Shown here piece by piece: positions 1 through 6,433 of a stretch of 30,904 nucleotides of DNA (positions within the stretch are counted from its first letter, which is position 1; each line of letters begins with the position of its first letter). The notes below the pieces were generated by a model. It was not told the DNA's origin, did not search any database, and was given only the letters and a program-made list of their open reading frames with translations. The DNA lies in assembly GCA_934636435.1 (NCBI GenBank), contig CAKUAQ010000026.1, positions 1-30,904 of the forward strand, written 5' to 3'. The stretch comes from an uncultured Eubacteriales bacterium (GTDB taxonomy: Bacteria; Bacillota; Clostridia; Oscillospirales; Acutalibacteraceae). The position numbers and the translations under genes were made by a program.

Positions 1-92
1 GTCATACATAAAAATCGTGCCGGACCGATTCGCTCCGACACGACCCGGTTTATTTGCGTTCTATCTCTACCCCAACTATTGACATAGAACCT

Positions 93-266
93 TTATTTTC
101 CGAGCCGAGAGATGAGTTCTTGCACGGCTGTTTGGAGCCTTTCGAGAGGTGTCCGTGTTATCGACGGTCGGTCGTCTCACGGATACGCAAGGTGCGTCGG
201 ATCCCCTTGGGAATGACGACGCGGCCCCGGATTGTCAATGCGGCGGACAATTCCGGCTGCTTTCAT
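93..266 (-). pseudogene. Decayed SpoVT/AbrB-type transition-state regulator
   Basis: Reading the minus strand from the ATG at 266 gives MKAAGIVRRIDN, the classic opening of SpoVT/AbrB swapped-hairpin DNA-binding proteins. The frame then breaks in the GGGG run near 230. Dropping one G restores GRVVIPKGIRRTLRIRE, which matches the SpoVT DNA-binding core almost residue for residue. A stop follows at 158-160. After another shift a short open frame runs to a stop at 93-95, but I do not recognise it. The oligomerisation and GAF-like regions of a full-length SpoVT are absent. The ATG lies 19 bp after the stop of the 251-residue gene and has an AAAGGA site upstream, so it was probably the second gene of that unit. 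SpoVT normally tunes sporulation gene expression; this copy looks inactive unless the extra G is a sequencing error. Confidence 0.7.
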
Positions 267-285
267 GGTACGGCTTTTCCTTTGC

Positions 286-1041
286 TTAAATGCGGTCAAT
301 ATAACTGCTGAGTATTTCCAGATCATACCGATTGGCGGTGTTCCATTCTTCGTACGTAAAGTCTGTTTTGTCGTCCGGCAGTTCATCGAATACGCCGCGC
401 TTGCCGGCGGCCGGATCGACTCTTTCCTCCGGGGTATATTGCAGGCCGATGTGCGTAAAATAGGCGGCATACCCGTTTTCACCGTTTTTTATCTGCGCAT
501 TGATATAGGGAACACTTAAAACGCCGTATTTACTCAGAGCCTCCAGTTTATTTTCCACCGGCTGCGGAGAAGCCATGATTGCCGGTATGGCTGTTTTGGA
601 TTCCTGCATGAGTTTTTTGATGCCGGCATATTCGGGGTGGATTGCGGAAGATTCATCAAAGTATTCCGGGTTCAGAAGAATGTCCATACGGTCAATGGCC
701 AACAGGGTATAAAGGCCCTCAATGTAGAATGCTACCTTGTATCCCTCCCGCATGTTGCCGCTTTCCAGTTTTTCCATAAGTAAGGGAATGCCCCCGATTC
801 CAATACCGGCCAACTCTTTTGATTCATTTAAGAGTACTTTTGTGTCCGATGACGCACGGATATTGGACAAATCAATATCGTCTATCGTTGATTCCACTTT
901 TGAAAAATTCTTTTCTATTTCTTGCGCTCTGGCATCCATTCCGGTAGGAGAAAGCAGAAAAACAGACACGGTGATCATCATTGACAGGATCAATACGGAA
1001 AGAGAGAGACACAATGTGTTTTTTCTTCTGAAGTTAGCCAT
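286..1041 (-). CDS. Signal-anchored protein of unknown function
   Basis: This encodes 251 residues I do not recognise. Residues about 8-32 form one hydrophobic stretch after a basic start (MANFRRKN), fitting an uncleaved signal anchor or signal peptide, so the rest is probably outside the membrane. The exported part is acidic and looks mostly helical. Two segments (about residues 78-115 and 170-190) have an Ile-Pro plus amphipathic-helix pattern that loosely recalls HEAT-like repeats, but this is only an impression. No catalytic motif is visible. The start is supported by an AGGAGGT site at 1049-1055 and a consensus-like promoter further upstream. It is followed after 19 bp by the SpoVT-like remnant. 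Confidence 0.75.
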   Translation of the reverse strand: MANFRRKNTLCLSLSVLILSMMITVSVFLLSPTGMDARAQEIEKNFSKVESTIDDIDLSNIRASSDTKVLLNESKELAGIGIGGIPLLMEKLESGNMREGYKVAFYIEGLYTLLAIDRMDILLNPEYFDESSAIHPEYAGIKKLMQESKTAIPAIMASPQPVENKLEALSKYGVLSVPYINAQIKNGENGYAAYFTHIGLQYTPEERVDPAAGKRGVFDELPDDKTDFTYEEWNTANRYDLEILSSYIDRI

Positions 1042-1106
1042 GATTCGTACCTCCTGTAAATTGATTTATTTTGTGTACACATTCCCCCATCTACGGATGG
1101 TTTTTT

Positions 1107-1135
1107 ATTATACCGTTTTTCTTTTCACTTATCAA
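1107..1135 (-). promoter_or_regulatory. Promoter of the 286-1041 gene
   Basis: On the minus strand, TTGATA (1135-1130) and TATAAT (1112-1107) are separated by 17 bp, a near-perfect sigma-A promoter. A 7-bp inverted repeat (GTGTAAA at 1146-1152, TTTACAC at 1170-1176) lies just upstream of the -35 box and could be an operator; that role is inference. Confidence 0.75.
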
Positions 1136-1182
1136 GGCAAAGTACGTGTAAAGGCATCCTCAAAAAGCGTTTACACACAAAT

Positions 1183-1221
1183 AGCCCCCGAATAAACACA
1201 TCTCTGTGCTCTTCGGGGGCT
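1183..1221 (-). terminator. Stem-loop, possible second terminator
   Basis: AGCCCCCGAA (1183-1192) pairs perfectly with TTCGGGGGCT (1212-1221). Inside the loop CACA and TGTG form a second 4-bp stem, closed by GAGA when read on the minus strand. On that strand the stem is followed by ATTTGTGTG, only moderately U-rich. It may back up the stronger terminator at 1320-1360. Confidence 0.4.
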
Positions 1222-1319
1222 GATATCCGTTAACTCTCTGACGGCCGCTGCGGCGGGGGCATATCGCCGGCCATTGACAGCGGCGGGAAAAGTTCCCGAG
1301 GCGCCATCCCCGAGCCGTC

Positions 1320-1360
1320 AAAAAACACCGGCGGGACAGCAAACCGGTTGCTGTCCCGCC
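1320..1360 (-). terminator. Rho-independent terminator of the rhamnosidase/MBL unit
   Basis: GGCGGGACAGCAA (1330-1342) and TTGCTGTCCCGCC (1348-1360) form a perfect 13-bp stem with a 5-base loop. On the minus strand the stem is followed by GGTG and six T (1325-1320). It lies 37 bp past the end of the metallo-hydrolase gene. Confidence 0.85.
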
Positions 1361-1396
1361 GATTAACGAGGTCTTTCGCCGAATGGGCGGAAACCG

Positions 1397-2164
1397 TCAT
1401 ATGTTCACCGTCAAACCGTCATACGCCAGGTGCAACCCTTCTGCCCGCAGAAATGCTTCGGTTTCGGCATGGCTTTTATGGAGCGAGGGCGCAATATGGG
1501 AAAGCCAAACCTGTGTGTGCTCGTCGATCACCCCGAAATTCCGAAGCGAGGGCAACATCAGGCGGATCATGGGAATGCTATTGTGTTCCGCCATACGATA
1601 GTCTCCGGTATAATCTCCCACCGTGCCGTCGAGGATCATCATATCCAGATGCTTGTCTTTCAAAAAGTAATAGGTATCCGTTAAAAGCCACGCACCGTCG
1701 CAGCCGTAAAAGACGCGTTTATGCCCGTCCTCGATATAGTAATGCAGCGGGCAGCCGGTATGATTTGCGTCCAGAGGGGTGATCTCATACGCGCCGAGCT
1801 TGACGGAGCGCAGCGCGGTAAGCCCGATGACCTCGCAATGCTTGAGCGAACAGGCGCTTGCCGCGGCGCCGTGGATCCAAACGCGCAATTTTTCGTGGCG
1901 CGGGGCGGCGGCGATTTTTTCGATCTCTTCCGGCAGAAAGTGATCTTGATGCGTGTGCGTGATGAGAATGTCGGTGATATCGGAAAGCGGCACACCCAAA
2001 ATTCCCAGCGATCCAACCGTATGATACCCGCAATCAATCTGAATATGCCGATCCAACAATAGTCCGGAGCTGCGGCGGGCATCCTTCCCGAATGTATGGG
2101 CGTAGGTCGTTTTCAACAGCGGTGAAAAATCCGCGGCACTGGTTCCCGTAAATATAAGTTCCAT
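1397..2164 (-). CDS. Metallo-beta-lactamase-fold hydrolase, PhnP-like
   Basis: 255 residues. The start MELIFTGTSAA and the metal-binding signature THTHQDH (residues 69-75; H70, H72, D74, H75) place it in the metallo-beta-lactamase superfamily. Further conserved metal-ligand candidates are the DANHTG segment, the CDGAW segment and WLSHIAP near the C-terminus. The overall layout resembles PhnP-type phosphodiesterases and related cytoplasmic hydrolases, but the substrate cannot be read from the sequence. No signal peptide is present. The start lies 6 bp after the stop of the upstream rhamnosidase-like gene, so the two are almost certainly co-transcribed; a strong terminator follows. The pairing suggests processing of a phosphorylated or otherwise modified sugar product, which is inference. 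Confidence 0.85.
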   Translation of the reverse strand: MELIFTGTSAADFSPLLKTTYAHTFGKDARRSSGLLLDRHIQIDCGYHTVGSLGILGVPLSDITDILITHTHQDHFLPEEIEKIAAAPRHEKLRVWIHGAAASACSLKHCEVIGLTALRSVKLGAYEITPLDANHTGCPLHYYIEDGHKRVFYGCDGAWLLTDTYYFLKDKHLDMMILDGTVGDYTGDYRMAEHNSIPMIRLMLPSLRNFGVIDEHTQVWLSHIAPSLHKSHAETEAFLRAEGLHLAYDGLTVNI

Positions 2165-2170
2165 ACAATC

Positions 2171-4270
2171 TCAACCTTGTATTGTATTTTTTATTTTTTC
2201 GAGCCAACAGATCACATACGACGCAAAGCAATGATCGCAGCTGGCGCTGGGATCGGTATTTTCCCAGAGCGTTCCGGTCCGCTGCGCCATATAGCCGAAA
2301 AATCCGACGATATTGCTGAGGACTTCTTCCCGCAGGCCTGCCTCCATTAACATTTCCAGACGAAGATAATTGCCGATAAACGCATTGGCGGGAGCAATTT
2401 CGGGATATTCCGTAGCCTGATTTCGTCCGGGGCCGAATTTGCGGATCAGGGTTTCAAACAGCTCGCGGTCATGCGCGGGCGTTGCCACTCCGAAAAAGAA
2501 AGCGTAATATTGACAAACCTCTGTTCTGTCGGGCATAGCATTCAGGACACCGTTTTCCCGCAGGGCATGGTCTCGGAAAAACGTACCGTCAAACGATTGG
2601 CGATACACGGTGCGGCGAATTTTCTCGGCCTTTTCCGCCAGCTCCGGCATATGGTACAGCTCAGAGATCGCGCCAAGCATGGCGGAATACAGCATATTGG
2701 AGGGGTAATTGACACCGTCGGTCAGATCGTTCGCCCGCGACCACTCCACAAAAACCCAGCTTTCGAGATCCTCCAGCAGTCCGTCGCTGTTTTCAAAACG
2801 GCGGAAATATTTCAGCAGCCCCAACGCCTTTGTCCGGAAGCGTTCGACCAGTTCCCGGTCCCCGGAACGGTCGAGGTATTCGCGCAGCTCCAAGAAAAGC
2901 CACATGGCCCAGTTGGGGATAAAGGAATGGGGTGTATGATCCGCCGGGTAGCACATCGGCAGCATTCCGTCCGGAAGATTCACATAGGTTTCTTCACAAA
3001 GAAAATTCTCCAGAAAATCGTGTTCCACCGACGTTTCGCCGCAAAGGAGGTATTCGGTCCGTCCCGAGAAAAAGCTGTCGCAAAGCCAGCCGGCCCGCTC
3101 ACGGGACGGGCAGTCCATAAACAGATCCACGCTGCCCTGACGGAACGTTTCAACAGCCGCATCCGCGATCCGGCGGATCGCGGGATCGTCAAATGCGGGC
3201 ACGTGTTTCAGCGGAGGATGCTTATACTCGATCATGGAAAGCTCCATGTCCGCATCCCCGCCGCATACCGCCGCCTGGATGTATTTGCAGGTATAGACCT
3301 CGAAGAATCGCAACCTCCTCTCGCCGGCCGGCAGATCGAAGATCGCCGCGTTGCAGCAGCCCCCGCGCAAATAATCCACCCGGTTGCCGTCGCTCAATAT
3401 CTCATCGAACATCACGTACAGCCGGAGCGGGCGCTGCGCCCGTATATGGATCTCGATCATTCCGGTGGCATTGTACGGCAGCTCGTAAATTCCGTATGTG
3501 CCGTCCGAAAGCGTTTTGACTCCGTTTACGGTCGGGACGGAAAGCTGCAGCTTTTCGCATTCCTCGGTGATCATCAGATCCGGATGTGCAAACAGATATG
3601 CGGTCTGCTCGGGCTTTGCTACCAGCGCGTCAAATGCACCGTTGCGCCAATAGCTTTCGCGCTCCGAAAGGGAGAATTCGCCGCCGAAAATTCTCTTTGC
3701 CGCCGTTCTTTCATACAACGGATACGGCGTATGCCGCTCCAAATACCGGGGCTGCGCCATGGGGGAGAGAGGCTCTCTGCCCGGCGTCGCATCGGTGAGA
3801 TACGCATCCTCCGCTTGGATGCGGTAGGACTCTGCGAAGGGACGCTGGAAGCTGTACCGCTGTATTTTCCGAATATACTCCGGGTTGATACGCGCTGTAA
3901 AATCCCTGCCTGTATAGGCCGTCACCCGTCCGTCCGCCGACAATTCCGCCGTCAAAAAGGAATCCTGCTGCATCAGATAATAGCTTCGCGCATTATACCC
4001 GCAGACCTCGATGATCACCGTATTCTGTTCCCTGTCCGCAAACCGGGTCAGATCGATCTCGTCCACACGGAAAAACCCCCGTCCTCCGCGCGCGGGGCCG
4101 TAGCAAACGAATCGGCCGTTTACCGACATCTGGTAAATGCCCGAGGTGGCGATCTTGGCGGTAACGGTTTCTCCCTTTCCCAGCATCGCCTTGAATTGGA
4201 CCCGTAAATTCATTTCCTTTTCCCGGCCCGTTATCCAAACGGGCGCCGCTTTTTCAAAAAAAACGCTCAT
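2171..4270 (-). CDS. Alpha-L-rhamnosidase-like glycoside hydrolase (GH78-type)
   Basis: 699 residues. The N-terminal part is a beta-sandwich region (about 1-150, including SGIYQMSVNGRFVCYGPARG, typical of rhamnosidase accessory domains). An (alpha/alpha)6-barrel follows from about 350, with the diagnostic DCPSRERAGW motif at 386-395. In GH78 enzymes this motif reads DCPxRxERxGW and its Glu is the general acid; here E391 is the candidate. There is no signal peptide, so the enzyme probably acts in the cytoplasm on imported oligosaccharides. The start at 4270 has a GGAG site 7 bases upstream and overlaps the stop of the preceding 53-codon ORF by ATGA. The 3' end is 6 bp from the MBL-fold gene. 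The fold assignment is firm; rhamnose specificity is likely but unproven. Confidence 0.85.
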   Translation of the reverse strand: MSVFFEKAAPVWITGREKEMNLRVQFKAMLGKGETVTAKIATSGIYQMSVNGRFVCYGPARGGRGFFRVDEIDLTRFADREQNTVIIEVCGYNARSYYLMQQDSFLTAELSADGRVTAYTGRDFTARINPEYIRKIQRYSFQRPFAESYRIQAEDAYLTDATPGREPLSPMAQPRYLERHTPYPLYERTAAKRIFGGEFSLSERESYWRNGAFDALVAKPEQTAYLFAHPDLMITEECEKLQLSVPTVNGVKTLSDGTYGIYELPYNATGMIEIHIRAQRPLRLYVMFDEILSDGNRVDYLRGGCCNAAIFDLPAGERRLRFFEVYTCKYIQAAVCGGDADMELSMIEYKHPPLKHVPAFDDPAIRRIADAAVETFRQGSVDLFMDCPSRERAGWLCDSFFSGRTEYLLCGETSVEHDFLENFLCEETYVNLPDGMLPMCYPADHTPHSFIPNWAMWLFLELREYLDRSGDRELVERFRTKALGLLKYFRRFENSDGLLEDLESWVFVEWSRANDLTDGVNYPSNMLYSAMLGAISELYHMPELAEKAEKIRRTVYRQSFDGTFFRDHALRENGVLNAMPDRTEVCQYYAFFFGVATPAHDRELFETLIRKFGPGRNQATEYPEIAPANAFIGNYLRLEMLMEAGLREEVLSNIVGFFGYMAQRTGTLWENTDPSASCDHCFASYVICWLEKIKNTIQG

Positions 4271-4428
4271 GCTGCATCTCCATATCCGTTATTTATCAGA
4301 GTACATGTCCCTGTACCGTCCGGGGGTGATCCCGCTGTATCGCTTGAAGATCCGGTAGATACATTGGTGATTTCAAGGTCGTTTATTTCTATGTGGGAAA
4401 GGTTTCGGAGCTCGACCGCAAAGTACAT
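4267..4428 (-). pseudogene. Internally deleted AraC-family regulator, now a 53-codon leader ORF
   Basis: One frame runs from ATG (4428) with an AGAGGGG site upstream to TGA at 4267-4269, overlapping the rhamnosidase ATG as ATGA. Its first half reads MYFAVELRNLSHIEINDLEI. In another minus-strand frame, positions 4366-4289 encode YRIFKRYSGITPGRYRDMY followed by SDK and a stop, which is the unmistakable C-terminal end of an AraC/XylS helix-turn-helix domain. The simplest reading is an araC gene that lost its middle, fusing a promoter, start and N-terminus to an out-of-frame C-terminus. Alternatively the N-terminal piece comes from a beta-helix protein, whose coils look similar. AraC proteins commonly control adjacent sugar-hydrolase genes, so this was probably the local activator. 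Confidence 0.65.
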
Positions 4429-4460
4429 GGTTTCACCCCTCTCTCGTCTTCTACGGTACT

Positions 4461-4489
4461 ATCGTATTACACAATTCCGCAAATTTCAA
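4461..4489 (-). promoter_or_regulatory. Promoter of the minus-strand glycosidase unit
   Basis: On the minus strand TTGAAA (4489-4484) and TACGAT (4466-4461) are spaced by 17 bp. Transcription would start near 4454, giving a roughly 26-base leader before the 53-codon ORF. The match is moderate, as for a regulated promoter. Confidence 0.55.
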
Positions 4490-4506
4490 TCCGCCGTTTT
4501 CTTCCA

Positions 4507-4571
4507 ATATACCGTTTTCCGCGCTTTTGGATCGGAACGGTGTGGGATATACCGTTTTCCGCACCGTTCCG
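4507..4571. promoter_or_regulatory. Direct and inverted repeats between divergent promoters, candidate operator
   Basis: ATATACCGTTTTCCGC occurs twice as an exact 16-base direct repeat (4507-4522 and 4547-4562), 40 bp start to start, which is close to four helical turns. Overlapping the second copy is a perfect 10-bp inverted repeat, CGGAACGGTG (4533-4542) and CACCGTTCCG (4562-4571). The shared core ACCGTT..CC lies between the two divergent promoters. AraC-family activators typically bind direct repeats in such places; this assignment is inference. Confidence 0.55.
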
Positions 4572-4602
4572 GCGGCTTGGAAATTTTTACGAATATGCGC
4601 GA

Positions 4603-4631
4603 TTGCATCGAAATTCACTTTATGTTATCAT
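4603..4631 (+). promoter_or_regulatory. Promoter of the DUF4091-like gene
   Basis: TTGCAT (4603-4608) and TATCAT (4626-4631) are spaced by 17 bp. An AGGAGG site (4654-4659) lies 8 bases before the ATG at 4668. Confidence 0.6.
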
Positions 4632-4667
4632 ACCTTTAAGGATACAGAAACATAGGAGGCGATCCAT

Positions 4668-6314
4668 ATGAATGTTACGACCAGCTGGGTTTCGTCGTTG
4701 GAAAAGGTTTTTCCCATGCAGTCGCTGAATGGTCATGGAATTGCGAGCGGCTCTGCTCTGCGCGGCGAACGCTTCAATATTCAACTGGCATTTCGCGCCG
4801 ATGACGGCCTGCGGGATGATTTTTTCGTGGAGTGGGAAAGCGATCTCAAAGAGACCATCCGCTGCTATCAGGTAGAAACTGTCCCTGTACGCCTTGTGAA
4901 ATACAAATGGGCGGACGACGATTTTCTCGCGAATGGCCCCGGGCTATATCCCGACCTGCTCGCGCCGTGCGACGGCCGGGTCTCCTATGCGCCGGGCTAT
5001 TGGAGCTGTTTGTGGTTTGAAATAGCGATACCGGAGGACGCGCAGGCGGGCGCACATTGCCTGACCGTCACGCTGAAAAACGAAGCCGAGCCCGAATGCA
5101 CGGCAACGACCTGTTTCCGGCTGGAGGTTCTTCCGGTCTCTCTGCCGCCGCAGCAGCTGATCCATACCGAATGGTTTCACTGTGACAGCCTCGCCGTATT
5201 TTACAAAACGGAGGTTTTCAGCGAGCGGCACTGGGAGATCGTTGAGAATTACATCCGTCAGGCCGCCCGTTACGGTGTGAATATGCTGCTCACACCGCTG
5301 TTCACCCCTCCGCTGGATACCGCCGTGGGCGCGGAAAGACCTACGGTCCAGCTGGTGGATATTGCTTATTCCGAAAAGGGGTATTCCTTCGATTTTTCAA
5401 AGCTGGAGCGGTATTTGGCCATCGCCCTCAAGTGCGGCATCAAATATTTTGAGTTTCCGCATCTGTTCACGCAATGGGGCAGCGAGCACGCTCCGAAGAT
5501 CATCGTGACGGAAAACGGTACAGCCGTTCGCCGCTTCGGCTGGGAGACCGCCGCCGATTCCCCCGAATACGCGGAATTTTTACAGAGCTTCCTGCCGGCG
5601 GTAAAAGCCTTTATGCAGCAGAAAAGCCTGTTGGACAGATGCTGGTTTCATATTTCCGATGAGCCGGATGAAAAGCATATGGAAAGCTATCGAAAGGCGG
5701 TGCAGACCGTGCTGCCGCTGCTGGAGGGCTGCAACACGCTGGATGCGCTTTCGGAATATTCGTTTTACAGCGAGGGTCTGGTGGGAACGCCCGTGCCCGA
5801 TAACGAACACGCCGAGGAATTCTACCGCAAGGGCGTATCCCGGCGGTGGGTCTACTATTGCTGCGGGCAGCTGGACCGCGTTTCCAACCGCATGATCGCC
5901 ATGCCCTCTTATCGCAACCGGGCGCTGGGGCTCCAGCTGTTCCGCTACCGTATTTCCGGCTTTTTGCATTGGGGCTATAATTATTGGTTTACATATCTTT
6001 CCAGAAAGCCCATTGACCCGTTTTTCACCACCGACGCGGGAGAAAATTTCCCTGCGGGCGACCCGTTTCTGGTCTATCCCGGAGCGGACGGAGAGCCCAT
6101 GCCCTCCCTGCGCCAGCTGGTGCTGTTTGACGCATTACAGGATCTGCGCGCGTTGCAGCTTTTAGCCGAAACGGAGGGCTTCGAAAAAACCGTCCGGTGG
6201 CTGGAAAGCGAAATCGGTCACCCGATCACCTTTACCGATTACCCCCGCGATGCAACGGCGTTTTACAGGCTGCGGGAGGCGATCAACCGCCGCGTAGCTG
6301 ACACAGTTGAATAA
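4668..6314 (+). CDS. DUF4091/GH123-like putative glycoside hydrolase
   Basis: 548 residues with no signal peptide, so probably cytoplasmic. An N-terminal beta-sandwich (about 1-158) ends in the linker LEVLPVSLPPQQ, after which a TIM-barrel-like region begins with HTEWFHCDSLA. The segment CWFHISDEPDEKH (325-337) has an Asp-Glu pair, D331-E332, in the position of the catalytic pair of GH123 and DUF4091 proteins. GYNYWFTYLSRKPIDPF and the C-terminal DALQDLRALQLL are also typical of DUF4091 proteins. The AGGAGG site fixes the start. It is divergent from the rhamnosidase operon and shares the repeat-rich intergenic region, so the two probably respond to the same glycan. The substrate is unknown; the family assignment is strong, the activity less so. 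Confidence 0.8.
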   Translation: MNVTTSWVSSLEKVFPMQSLNGHGIASGSALRGERFNIQLAFRADDGLRDDFFVEWESDLKETIRCYQVETVPVRLVKYKWADDDFLANGPGLYPDLLAPCDGRVSYAPGYWSCLWFEIAIPEDAQAGAHCLTVTLKNEAEPECTATTCFRLEVLPVSLPPQQLIHTEWFHCDSLAVFYKTEVFSERHWEIVENYIRQAARYGVNMLLTPLFTPPLDTAVGAERPTVQLVDIAYSEKGYSFDFSKLERYLAIALKCGIKYFEFPHLFTQWGSEHAPKIIVTENGTAVRRFGWETAADSPEYAEFLQSFLPAVKAFMQQKSLLDRCWFHISDEPDEKHMESYRKAVQTVLPLLEGCNTLDALSEYSFYSEGLVGTPVPDNEHAEEFYRKGVSRRWVYYCCGQLDRVSNRMIAMPSYRNRALGLQLFRYRISGFLHWGYNYWFTYLSRKPIDPFFTTDAGENFPAGDPFLVYPGADGEPMPSLRQLVLFDALQDLRALQLLAETEGFEKTVRWLESEIGHPITFTDYPRDATAFYRLREAINRRVADTVE

Positions 6315-6364
6315 CGGTTATCCACCCGAATGTGCTTTTTTGTATATTGTGCGAAAATGAACGA

Positions 6365-6394
6365 TTGCAATCCTTTTCATTGCTGTACTATACT
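6365..6394 (+). promoter_or_regulatory. Promoter of the dockerin protein gene
   Basis: TTGCAA (6365-6370) and TATACT (6389-6394) are separated by 18 bp. An AAAGGAG site (6417-6423) lies 10 bases before the ATG. The gene therefore seems separately transcribed from the upstream glycosidase gene. Confidence 0.65.
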
Positions 6395-6433
6395 GTGTGC
6401 AGGAGAAAAATTCAGCAAAGGAGATTGATTTGA

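Noticed and set aside
2471..4207. A 578-codon plus-strand frame opposite the rhamnosidase gene
   Set aside because: The minus strand encodes the DCPSRERAGW rhamnosidase motif; the plus frame is an unstructured shadow.
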